DNA from: Antennarius striatus
Taxonomy: Eukaryota > Chordata > Actinopteri > Lophiiformes > Antennariidae
Direction of reading: 5' to 3'
Length of the DNA stretch: 64,000 nt
Assembly (NCBI RefSeq): GCF_040054535.1
Contig: NC_090784.1
Coordinates: 17,397,001 to 17,461,000, forward strand
A program made the translations under genes and the position numbers. The notes beneath the pieces are model-generated. The model worked only from the letters and a program-made list of their open reading frames with translations, made no database searches and was not told where the DNA came from. This document shows, one piece after another, positions 1 through 17,680 of the stretch. The first letter of the stretch is position 1; each line of letters begins with the position of its first letter.

Positions 1-216
1 AACATGTGACATGTCCTTTTTCTCTGAAGCAACCAATCGAAGTTTGTTATTCCAATTTCTGTTTGATCAACAACCCTGTGCTCTGTTTCCAGACCAATCG
101 CTGGTGAGGGAGGAACGAGGACTCTGTAAAACAAGATTCTTGTCTTAAATTTTCAACATTTACACCCGACTCCAGATCACTGTAGTCCGAAGAACTCTCG
201 TCACTCATCATTATTT
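1..216. other. Unassigned edge segment, possible cd4 5' non-coding exon
   Basis: A good + strand donor (GTAAGTAT) starts at 217, and the next well-placed acceptor before the cd4 start codon ends at 3394 (TTTTGCAG). A 5' UTR exon of cd4 ending near 216 is therefore possible. The same stretch carries a 54-codon minus-strand ORF (ATG near 211, stop near 48) with a serine/acidic-rich start, which could instead be an exon of a divergent gene. Neither reading can be confirmed from sequence alone. Confidence 0.25.
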
Positions 217-1746
217 GTAAGTATATACTTTATTTAGTGTAGAGTTCTAATTAAAATATAGTCCTCCTAAATATAAAAGCATTTAATGTCTAGACAATAA
301 ACTGTTGACTGTTTCCCATCCCCGATTGAGTGATAAACATGACGTAGCTCTATTTAATTACAACAACTGTGTACAATTTATAAATAAAAATCGTGTGCTG
401 CTACTTTAGATATAGTGAAACTGAAAAACCTGTACAAAAAAAGAAAAACAATAAAAATATTGTTTTAATAAGTTTGTTTTTTAAAATCAGTTTTTGTTCA
501 TGGTGTAAATATAGTATTTTTTTGTTATGTTCAATGATTTGAGTCCATAAATTCAAAACTGTTGACCAGTACATTAAGGACAACATGTAATACACGTTAA
601 ATTAATATAAATGGATATTTCTTAAAGATAATCGTATCAGTGCACTGATTTTACATGAACATAGAAGATATAAGATATGATCAATGATGGATCTAGGAAA
701 AAACACCACAAACAAGAATAATTTAAAAAATAATAACCCTGAATCTGGTTTTCTGTGAAAGGCCATTAGAAAGTTTGTCTCCTGCTTAAACTGTGTTGTT
801 TGTTTCTAATTCACCGAGGTATAATATTTAAAAGACAAGAAGATATAAAATTTAGTCAAAAAAACAAAACAATTCTTCAGTAATCACATCTGAGCTGTGT
901 TAATTTTTCTGTTCGCTCTCCTCTGCTCCTCCACTCCTCCACCCTCCCCTCCATCTTTGCTTGTCGTTTCATCCTCACCAGATGAAATGATCTTGGTTTC
1001 CTGGTTTTCACTGCGCAAGATGATTGTTAATGTTTATTTAGCTGTAATTTTAATCTGCTTTTATCATTTTCTTTTTTTTTATCACAGTCTTTTGAAAATA
1101 TCAATTAATGTGTTCAAAACAGAGCTGTTTGGAAAGATTATTTTGCATTCTCTGCCTGTATTGGTCAGAGAACGGCAGAGAGAGAAAGAAGGGAAGCCAG
1201 GTGCTATGCAATTTTGAGTAAAAATGTCGTCTTGCTTTCCAGCAAAATCTCAGATCTTAGTCTTAAATGAGGTTCAAAGACCAAACAGATTTTATCAATT
1301 TCTAATCACTCTGGTCTGTGCGGTCGCATCCTCAAATAATTTAATTACAATAAAAAATATATTTAATTATTTATCGTCTGATTTTGAGTTCTTTGGTCAA
1401 GGTTTTTTTAATCTATTTTTAAAGCAGTAATGCAGAATTGTACATTACAAATATTCATTTTAAAATCAAGAAGCAGACCCCCACTTGTCCACCCACCCAG
1501 TCCCTAGATGCTACAGGCAGACAAATACATCACAGACACACAAATCATAAGCACAGTAAAGATGAACCTAAAAAACAAAACCAAAGTGAATAAAATAATA
1601 AAATATTAATTATTAAAATTGGTGGTTGGTTGGATAACAAGCACATTACGGTGTGCCTGTGTTAATACCATAACAGTCAGTCAGAGCTCCTTAAGTGACG
1701 GTTTGGAAGAATCCATTACCCTATAATTGAGATACTAGTCTATAAC

Positions 1747-2114
1747 GGGTGGCAGTGGCTCAGCGGTAGAGCGGACGTTTTATGACCAGAAATCGCAAAA
1801 ACATCGGCAGTTCGATTCCTGCTCCCGCCAGACATAATCAGAGCTGAATGTGTGAGGTGTCAGTTCGCCTCCTGGCCACTGCCGAGGCGCCCTAGAGCAA
1901 GGCGCCGTCCCCTTACAAGCTGCTCAATTGCCCGTCACTCTGCCTCCCCATGTACTGTTGTGTTACTAACTGCATGCTTGCAGGCCCCTTGTGTTTTGTG
2001 ATTGTGTTTCAGGGGCCTGTACAAAAAAAATCCTGTATCTAACACAAAGATATGTAGAGTGTAAAGAGTCATTTCCCCATTAGGGGATTAATAAAGTGGA
2101 TCTTCTTCTTCTAA
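1747..2114 (+). repeat. tRNA-derived SINE
   Basis: The head is tRNA-like. An A-box-type stretch (TGGCTCAGCGGTAGAGCGG) begins near 1756 and a B-box (AGTTCGATTCC) lies at 1809-1819. A tRNA-unrelated body follows, and the element ends with GGGATTAATAAAGTGGATC and a short TTC-type tail. This is the layout of pol III-transcribed teleost SINEs. The tRNA fold is not intact over its full length, so this is not a functional tRNA gene. Confidence 0.75.
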
Positions 2115-2129
2115 TTGAGATAATGTAAT

Positions 2130-2198
2130 AGATATAGATATATACTGTATGTATGCACACACACACATACTGTATATATATATATGTGTGTGTGTGTG

Positions 2199-2234
<36 letters not shown>

Positions 2235-2237
2235 TAC

Positions 2238-2276
<39 letters not shown>

Positions 2277-2317
2277 GCTATATATAGGGCGGCATATATA
2301 TATATATACATATATAC

Positions 2318-2390
<73 letters not shown>
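2130..2390. repeat. Compound (TA)n/(CA)n microsatellite
   Basis: About 260 bp of alternating TA, TG and CA dinucleotide runs, with a short non-repeat island near 2277-2295. It directly follows the SINE tail. Long open frames on both strands here are artefacts of the repeat. Confidence 0.95.
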
Positions 2391-2392
<2 letters not shown>

Positions 2393-3400
2393 CATGAGAG
2401 TGTTTGTAATTTCGTAAAATATTGTATGAATGCTTAAAAATCTACTTGTGGAGTGAATTTGACTTTCTCTAAGTTTTAAAAAAACTGATTTGATTTCTAA
2501 TCAAAATGGACATTTGATATGTAACATATTTGCCTTCTTTCAAAGGATCAGAAAAAGCAACAAATCAAAGCAGTACTTAAAACCGTTATGATTTCATTTC
2601 TTTATTTTTCTTTGTTCTTTAGATAGATAGATACTTTTTCAGACATGACAAAGTTTGCACTGTAGACGAGCAACACAAAGGGGGAGCATGAAGGGGAGAG
2701 GGAACGATGGGAGGGAGACAGGGAGAGACAATACAGAGGCATCTACCTTGAACCACAGTTTAGGTGCTGTGGTCTCTTTTTTCTCCTCTTCTCAAGCACA
2801 GACAGCTCTGTCTTTCGGGGAACAGGGGAGGAAGAGAGGGGGTGTGAGAGTCAGAGGGGGAGGACTGGGATAAGAATCTGCACTTAAACTAAATCAAGGC
2901 CCACCGCAACACAGCGTACGCTCTGTGTCTTCCCTCCAACAATTGTCTGTTGTCATCCAAAACCCACCACAGAACGCCTACTCTCAACTCTCAGCTCTTC
3001 GTCTTTCATCCTGTCAAATCTGAGACCACCTCAAAACTCTTTCTACTTCCTGTTCAACACAGTATTTGATAAACAAACTCCTACAATAAAATAGGGATGT
3101 TACAACTTAGAATTTATTTAATTGTTGATTATGCTCTGAGACTTTATATTTCTTTGTGTAAAAGCAGTTTATTGAACACTTCTTAATATCTGCCATCTAC
3201 TATTTCAGCTTTCTAAAAATATTTTTTAGCATTCACATAAAAATAACAGATCAAAACAATGCCAAGTAGATAATTAAAAAAAAAGAAAATTAGAAGTAAA
3301 ACTTAGAAATTAAAATTCAAATCAAAATCACACAGAATTTGCATGAATGTTTTAATATATATGCCTCTGTTTTACTAAATTTACTGTTTTGCAGACTGAC

Positions 3401-5701
3401 ATGAAAACCTTAATTCAAACCATTCTCATCCTCATCAGTGTGGTTCTGTTACCCACAGGTAAGATGCAATGATTACATTCTGCGGCTTTCTGTGGGACTG
3501 AATTGCGTCTCAACACTAAATTCTTCTCACTCTCCTAGGAGCACAGGAGGTGACCTATGCTCAGGTTGGAGGGACTGTTACCTTAAAGCCTCCAGAAGGT
3601 GTTCATTTACAAGAAGATTACTTGTTCTGGTATTTTGGTGATCTGGAGATTGCGTGGCGCAACATTTTTGGAAGAGCTGGGTTCAGTCAAGGTGAACAAT
3701 GTATTGAGCTATTTACAGACCTGAAAGTATATTTTTACCATCAGTAACATTCACATCTACATTTAAAATTAATCATTGTATAAACTTCAAGCACTTTTTA
3801 AAATTAACCATCATTTTCCTTGCAGATGAAAAGTGGAAAAACACATTGTCCTCACATGATGGCTCACTGATTATCACAGGCCTCAAACACGAACACTTCG
3901 GGACTTTTACCTGTGTAGCGAAGAAGAAAGGTGTCCAAACTAAGGCCACCATCAAATATACACTACTCAAGATCACTGGTGAGAGTACAAATACTGTGAC
4001 AGGAATGCTTCAGTCACATTCACCTGACTGTGTACTTGTGAAGTTCAGTTTGCCACTTAAGGAGTGTCAATATAACACATCAAGCTCTAGAACCTTTTAG
4101 CTTTTACCACCCTTCATTATAAAATTATTAAACATCATACTAAAATAACAAGCCAAGCCTGTTTCCTGATAATTTGTCATGGAGGGCTAAATGTGTTACT
4201 ACAATATGTGGTTGTAAATGTACAGCCAAATAGGAATTGAAATATTAAATTATCTATATTATTAAGGAAATAACAAATGCTTATTCTTACATGTCTTTCC
4301 TGTACTGAATTTCCTCTGTAGTGTCTATGAACCCTCCCTCCCCTCTGCTGCCTGAGGAATCTCTGTCTCTGGCCTGTGATGCAGAGGCTCCTCCGGGTCA
4401 GATGAAGCCAGAGGTCCACTGGATAAACCCCCAGCGAGAGAAAGAGATTACCAGCCAAAGAGGAATCACAGTGAAAGCTGCAGCCCAGCACAGTGGGCAG
4501 TGGACCTGTGTTGTGACAAATGGTGCAAAAGAAATCAAAGTCCAAATCTCCGTTGCAGTTGTGGGTGTGTAAATGTATATACTGTATATATATGCATATT
4601 TTTGTTTTACAATCACGTCTTCTCAGACTGAAAATCAATGTATAATTATCTCTCTTTTATTAGACATGTCCCCAGCCCCTTTACAACCCCAATATACATC
4701 TAAATCCACACCTCTCACCATCCCTTGTTCCATTGCATCTCATATCTCCTGGAACCAAATCAAATCTAAAGGCATCCAAGGAGGAACCTGGCATTTCTTC
4801 CCTAAATCAGACTCGAATCTCAGGTCTGCAGCTCCACAGAGGCTCTTTTCCCTGTCTCTGAAGAATCCGCTGTCATGGACGCCAGACCATCACAGAGGCC
4901 TGACTCCGGTACCAGACCTTCAAAAGGGGGTTCTCTCTTTGACCAGAACCAAAGGGAGGGAAGATGACGGCGGAGTGTACGTGTGCTCCCTGGAATTTAA
5001 TAACAGCGTGACCCTGAGCAGGACCGTGAACATAAGTGTGTTGCAAAGTAAGTTGAAACCAACTGCCTGGTTAAAGCCCAGCTCCGTGTTGCAGTGAGAT
5101 TTGTAACATGATATTTTATTTCCTTCTCATCGAAGTCTCATTTATCTCATTGATGTCCAGTTTTTTTAGCTCCCTCCTTCTCGTGAATCATAAGCTGGAA
5201 ATGTTATTTCATTTTCACCTCTCTGCTTGTGATGGGTTGGAACGTGCTTTACCGCTTTTTCATTTCAGTTTTGTAGAGTAATTTAGAGTCACTGACGTGA
5301 CATGTGTTATATGAATTGATTCATACGCTTGTCATGCTCCTGCTGTTTTTGCTCAAATTGATTGTGATTGGACTCTGTGTTCTGAGAATAATATAAATCA
5401 TCTAATTAGCTTAATTTTGTACTCTTGATGAAGAGGTTATCCAACCATTCAGTGGGACAACAAATCATACAAATGTTTGACATCTGGGGTATGCGTGTAT
5501 AACTTCATTCAGAGCTGTAGCTTCTAATTGTTTTATTATATACGACATACTTTTCTCAATGGATTAATAAAGATCTGTTTCATTAGCTGACAGAGGAGAG
5601 TGAAGAATGCCTGACTACCAGTAGATTCAATTCACCGTCACAACCATCAAAAAACAAACCATAACATACGAAAAAAGTAATTTCCCTATGGGGATCATTA
5701 A

Positions 5702-5770
<69 letters not shown>

Positions 5771-6622
5771 AAGGGTGAGGGGAGAATTTTTTAAAGGGCA
5801 TTAGATATCTGAAAATACAGGCATTTTCTTTTTTTGGTGATGATGATGTGTCATGTTTACATTATTATTATTCTAAAAACATCATAGGACTCAAAAAGTG
5901 ACAAACACAATGCACAACATAGTCACAGATTGTCAAAAATTGTGAAATGTCTCATGCATTTTACATTTACTGTGAAAAATAATCTTTTTTTTATTCCTTT
6001 CCCCAACTTCCCTCTCTTGCTCCAGTTACCTCCTACCCAGGGACAGATTTAATTGCTGGCCAGCAGGTCAACCTCACCTGCGACCTTGGCCATCCGCTGC
6101 CCTCCGACCTGCAACTGAAATGGTTTCCTCCTGAACAGTCGTCCCGGTTGCCGCTGACGCCTGACCATCGTTCCACTCATCTCACCATCCCGGAAGTGGG
6201 TGCAGGAGACGGAGGAGTGTGGAGGTGTGAGCTGTGGCGGAGCGACACATGGCTAACCTCAGCTGTGATAAAGCTGAAGATCGGTGAGTGCAGGAAGTGA
6301 GAAGGGAGCAGGAAACACGACATGGGCATGACCTTGATGCCACGATCTTCTGTTCGCCTGAAAGATGGGTTGCATGTCATCTCTGGAGTCTTAATATTTG
6401 ATATGTTTGTTCCTGTTCTACACAGACCACAAGATGAGCTGGTGGATGCAGGTAGTAATAAGTGGTGTGACAGTCATTGTAGTCTTCACTCTCATCATCA
6501 TCTTCTACCGATGCAGACAGGTAAAGGTAAATGATCCCTATTCCTTGTTTAACCACACTTCATTATTACTATGGTGTTAATAGTCTCTCTCACTCTAACT
6601 CTCTCTCACTCTTTCTCTTTCT

Positions 6623-6655
<33 letters not shown>

Positions 6656-6933
6656 ACTCTCTCTAACCCTCTCTAACTCTCTCCAACATTAGCGGAAGAT
6701 CACACATCCTCGGCATCGACTCTGTCAGTGCAAAAAGTATGTAACAATCACTTCCTGGACTAATGAAATGACTCATATTCACATTAATCAGCTCTGAAAT
6801 ATTTTATTCATGAGATGTTTCATGAAGATTAAAAAAAACGTTGCTTCTTGTAGCTCTGTGGCTCTTTCTCCAACTCAAACCTTTGATTTTTTTTTGTTTC
6901 AGCCCCAAGCCCAGAGGATTCTACCGAACGTAA
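3401..6933 (+). CDS. cd4: CD4-1-type T-cell co-receptor, four Ig domains
   Basis: Membrane co-receptor of helper T cells that binds MHC class II and recruits Lck. Nine coding exons: 3401-3458, 3539-3691, 3826-3978, 4322-4564, 4664-5047, 6026-6283, 6426-6520, 6693-6736 and 6903-6933. They sum to 1,419 nt (472 aa) in frame. Domains: signal peptide 1-20; D1 split over exons 2 and 3 (about 21-121); D2 in exon 4 (C140, W155, C184); D3 in exon 5 (C224, W232, C310); D4 in exon 6 (C349, W363, C398); transmembrane helix about 425-443; a 29-residue cytoplasmic tail with the motif C459-Q-C461. The CxC clasp and the four domains identify CD4, and the intron inside D1 also fits the CD4/LAG3 family. D1 has lysine at position 36 where the B-strand cysteine is expected and keeps only C100. 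Naming as CD4-1 rather than CD4-2 rests on the four Ig domains. Confidence 0.93.
5700..5769. repeat. (ATT)n microsatellite
   Basis: About 23 ATT units in the cd4 intron between the D3 and D4 exons. The sequence just before it (CCCTATGGGGATCATTAAATT) resembles the 3' end of a retroposon that terminates in a short repeat, so the microsatellite may have grown from such a tail. Confidence 0.9.
6589..6690. repeat. (CT)n-rich tract before cd4 exon 8
   Basis: CT-rich simple sequence fills most of the short intron between the cd4 transmembrane exon and the CxC-tail exon. It provides an unusually long polypyrimidine tract ahead of the acceptor at 6691-6692. Confidence 0.85.
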
Positions 6934-7992
6934 CATCTCCAGGAAAAGATACTTTCAATTTTTCATTGTAGCAAGATAAGATGGACTTTTCTACATATCT
7001 ACTTCACTGTGAACCTCTGTTAAGTGTGAAGGATGAGGCCCTGAAAGAACAGAGTCTGGCAACTGCTGAAAAGTCTGATTTTATCCTTGCACATATTTCA
7101 ACATAATAATTCAAAATGTAGGATAAAATATTTAACTTTTTTTTTAAAAACTTTGGCAGAATTGCTCTGTGAAACGGTTTTGTTGTTTAAATAACAATTT
7201 AGCGCCATTTTAAATTCTAATAACCCTTCTGTTTTGTTTCTTCCTTTGCTAGCAAGAATGCACAAAATTATCTTGATGGATATTCTTGAAATGGGTTGGA
7301 CGTGAAGTCAGGAGTATTCCTGGATAATGGGTCGGATTCTAAATTTTCCTGTCTGTTTTTTTTTTTTTTTTTTAGCATTGAGCTAAAAAGCTCTTTTGAG
7401 GCTTTTTTCAGATTTATGCATAAACCATTTGGTGGATTCTCACTAAACTGAGCCGAAGGGTGGGCATGTCTTACAGAAGGAACCATGTGATTTTGGAGTG
7501 GATCAAGATAAAGGACACAGGGTCTCCTTAATACTGCAAATGTTTTTCAGCTATTTTTTTTAACAATTATTCATAAACATCTTGACAGCTCTTCATGAAG
7601 CTTGACAAACACATCCCAAAGAGGGAACCGATGCATTCTAGAATAGATCCTGATGAATCGGTGAATCCTGGATTTATTTTTCACATTTTTTTCAACATTC
7701 CAAGAATCGCAATGTTAAACATCTTGATGATGATCGTGTATTTTCTCGCGCTCTCTCACTCACCTCTATTTCGGATTTGTCAATCTTCATCTTACGTACT
7801 TTTTTTTTTTTTTTGGTGTTGCACTGTTAGGCTTTGCAACCTGTTTTAATAAATATTTAGGCATATATATTATTTTCATGATGAGCTAGTTGTAAATACA
7901 AAAAATGAGAGATTTTATTACCCAGATCAGAACATGTCTCTTTTCTTAGAGAATGTTTATTTGTACATTGGTCCCTGAAGTTATGCAATAAA
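6934..7992 (+). promoter_or_regulatory. cd4: cd4 3' UTR with two candidate poly(A) signals
   Basis: After the cd4 stop at 6931-6933 no further open exon is visible. AATAAA hexamers lie at 7848-7853 and 7987-7992. Either would give a 3' UTR of about 1 kb. Choosing between them needs transcript data. Confidence 0.5.
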
Positions 7993-14700
<6,708 letters not shown>

Positions 14701-14799
14701 TTCACACTCTAGGACTGCTTAATCTGTAGGATTGAACAGCGTTTCAACAGGAGAAAAACAAATTCACGACAGGATAGAAGACAAAACTTGGCCCTTTGT

Positions 14800-15047
14800 T
14801 GCTCGTTTTGTGACGCCGAAGCCCGGTTCATTGTGGCTGCTAAATCACGTCGACTGGGTAAATTACCACCAGGTGGCGCTGTTATTCCCTGTCCCGTTCA
14901 CAAATGATGATCGACGGTCAGACATATCCCGCCCACTCCATTTTATTGTCCAATCAACGATTACGTTGCTTTGTTGTCGTACGTGTGCTGAGAGCGGAAC
15001 TGAACGAACGGGAGGCCGCCCGCTAGGCTAGAAACCAACACAACACG
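14800..15047 (+). promoter_or_regulatory. cops7a: cops7a promoter and first non-coding exon
   Basis: This CpG-richer patch stands out from AT-rich surroundings and holds a CCAAT box at 14950-14954. A donor (CACG then GTAAAT) ends a likely 5' UTR exon at 15047. The next acceptor of the gene sits immediately before its ATG at 20022, so exon 1 appears to be wholly untranslated. The transcription start was not located. Confidence 0.55.
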
Positions 15048-16140
15048 GTAAATTAAAGAGAGCACAGTCGAATTTTAATTCACTTTCGTACATATCAACG
15101 CGCTTATCATGCTTTCCGGTTATTTGTGCATTACAATGGTATGATTTAACTCTCGAGAAGGGCGAAAATTAAACCGAGGCCTAATAACGACGCTCAATTG
15201 AAGCCTTGCGGTTGGTTTTGCTGTTAGCAAGCGAGCTAGCATGACACACTGGTTTGACGAGCTGTTTATCTGGAAGCTATCTATGTGCATTTGTTTCCGT
15301 TAGTTCGTGATCTAGCTGAGGTCGTAGAGGTCGTAAATACATCGAGTTCGGCTGAGCAAAACCTGAATGCAACTACCTAGCTAGCTTGACACTTAGCTTT
15401 CTTGACTGACTTACAGTTACTGTCCTGGAAAGTATTGGAACCAGCAGTTCAGGTTTATGTTTAGGTAAGGGTGATCGTGATAGTAGAATGTAACGTTAAT
15501 TTCACTAACCAAAGCGTCGATCTTATCGATGATCTTTGAGTCTATATATCACTTCAAGAGTGGACTATACACCAATACCCATGACTATATCAGTGGAATT
15601 TGTATGGTTGGATGTTTTACTTCGAGGAAGTTTTACAAGTTTGGTATAAGTTTGCCATTAGCAGTATTTAGTCTGGCCTTATTCTGTCCATTACTTTCTA
15701 TTGAGAGCAATAAAAGTCTGGCGACTCCAGAGAGTTTAAAGTTGGTCAAGATGGGACTACACTTTATGTAGCTTGGTAGGTTAAGTAGCTAGCTAGAAGG
15801 TAGTTTAATTATTAACTAACACAAGTTTTTAACATGATATCTTAAAAGTAAGCATTGAAATAAACTTACTATACTGGCTACATATATTTGCATAATACAT
15901 AATATCTTACATAATAAAAGTATTGCTATTATGTTTTCCTTTGTAACTTTAATTTATGTCTTTTCTGAGACAGATTGGCAATTTGATGCTTTATATCCTA
16001 TGTCATCTTCATATAATTTTCTTTTAAATCATCAATGTAATTTGTTTATTTTTTTATGTCTACAATGTGTGAACTGTTTTTGAGATAAACTCAAGAGCTC
16101 ATATTTGTATGTTTATATCATTCCATCCACTGGATGTATA

Positions 16141-17344
16141 CACTACCGGTCAAAAGTTTTAGAACACCCCATTTTTTCCAGAATTTCATTGAAAATGATC
16201 CAGTTCAATGTCTCAGTCTCTGAACTTAAAGCATAGAACAAATAAACAATTTTAGATTATAAAGAAATCATGGAATCAATTTAGAAACCAGTAGTTTCTT
16301 CAGGTTGCTTGATTTATGTTTTGGATCATTGTTTTGGTGTAGGATGGACCCCTGACAAACTAGGCGCATCATGATTCCTCCCCCATGTTAGACAGTTGAT
16401 GTCACACACAGAGGAACCATCCTTTCTCCCACTCAATGGTGTACATAAGTCTTGCGGAACTAACTGAAGATGTCAAATTTTGATTCATTAGTCTGTAACA
16501 CCTTCGAGTTTTCAGCAGTCCACTGGCAGTGTTTCATGGCCCAGGCAAGCCTCCTTTTCTTATCCTGAAATCTCAGCAGTGGATTTCTTGCTGCAGTTCA
16601 ACCCATCAAACCTGCAACTCGATGTCTTCTCTTGACAGTTGAAATTGAGACTTGCTTACTACGACCACTACTGAGCTGTGCTTGAAGCTGTTGTCTTGTC
16701 ATTCGCTTATCACACAAGCTGTTGACTCACACTCTCTCGTGGCTTTGGGTCTGCCAGACCTTGTCCTGTCAGCATTTCTCCCAGTTTCTGAGTGCCTTTT
16801 GATGGTGAAGTACTGGTACACTATGCTTACTGACACCTTGACTGACTTGGCAATTTCTTTGTAGGAGAGACCTACATTTTTAAGTGTCATTATGGTCTGT
16901 CTCTCTCCTATCGTTAATTGCCTTTGCCTCGGCATTTTTATAGTAACACACTACTTTCTGCAGTACAACACTGTTAAAAGAATGGTCACAACAGTATCAT
17001 GCCAAGCGTGTTCCAACACTAGTTTAAAGCAGACAGAGGGGGTTGGAAGTAGTTAAACGTTGAGACTCTTGTAGGAATTGGTTGCACCAACTTTCGAGGC
17101 TTGATCAACCTCCATTGCAGAACTGCTTTAAGTTTTTAATCCAGTTCCTGTTTGCCTTTTTCTACAAACCTGAAATAAACATTACTTTCTTTTTTTTTAA
17201 CATTACTTTTTTTCTTTTCTTTTTTTTTATTGCTAGCAGTTCACCACTTACCTTTGTACCATTTCAAGCTGTTCAGTGGACTTGAAATGCATGAGTTGCA
17301 ATACAAAACTGGAAAATTGGGGTGTTCTGAAACTTTTGCAAGTG
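16141..17344 (-). mobile_element. Degenerate Tc1-like DNA transposon
   Basis: The left terminus begins CACTACCGGTCAAAAGTTT at 16141. The right end carries its degenerate inverse (GGTGTTCTGAAACTTTTG, ending AGTG at 17344). Both ends are flanked by TA, the Tc1/mariner target duplication. The element is about 1.2 kb, against about 1.6 kb for intact relatives. It lies in the first intron of cops7a, in the opposite transcriptional direction. Confidence 0.88.
16320..16935 (-). pseudogene. Broken Tc1-like transposase
   Basis: A minus-strand frame from 16935 to 16699 keeps the N-terminal helix-turn-helix region (MPRQRQLTIGERQTI, then GRPKAT). Further Tc1-type segments follow in shifted or stop-interrupted frames: QLQAQLSS near 16680, WAMKHCQWTAEN near 16530, and NNDPKH near 16335. 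The catalytic-type motifs read TNESKF and QNNDPKH, where active relatives have TDESKF or SDETK and QDNDPKH. In-frame stops and an internal deletion also show that the copy is dead. Confidence 0.85.
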
Positions 17345-17370
17345 TAGCTTGCAACGTGGATTCAGTGCAA

Positions 17371-17680
17371 GGCAGCATAGTGACGCAGTGGGTAGATGTT
17401 TCTGTGGGTTCCTTCTAGGTTCTCCAGCTTCCAATCACCTCCAAAAGCATGCAACTTAGGTGAATTAGATGCTCTAAACTGTCCATAGGTATAACTGTGA
17501 GATTGAATGTGTCACTCTGCGACTAACTGGTAACTTGTCCTAAGTATATCCTACCCCCCATGTCAGTTGGGATTGGTTCCAGTGTAAAGCCTTGATCTGA
17601 ACCTGGATTCAAATAAGCAGCTGAAGACGAGATTCTTGCTGATGTTCTCGTGTTCAAGAAGATGAATAAATTAACAAATG
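17371..17680 (+). repeat. Degenerate dispersed fish repeat
   Basis: The segment begins GGCAGCATAGTGACGCAGTGG. It continues with wording typical of a very common dispersed fish repeat: AAGCATGCAACTTAGGTGAATT, then ACTAACTGGTAACTTGTCC, then CAGTTGGGATTGGTTCCAG. It starts directly after the Tc1-like element. Assignment to a named family would need a repeat library. Confidence 0.6.

Noticed and set aside
1747-1835. Possible functional tRNA gene
   Set aside because: A and B boxes are present but the cloverleaf is not intact and the sequence continues into a SINE body and tail.
2080-2417. Several open frames on both strands rich in Tyr, Ile, Thr and His
   Set aside because: They are read straight through a TA/CA microsatellite; no codon-level signal beyond the repeat.
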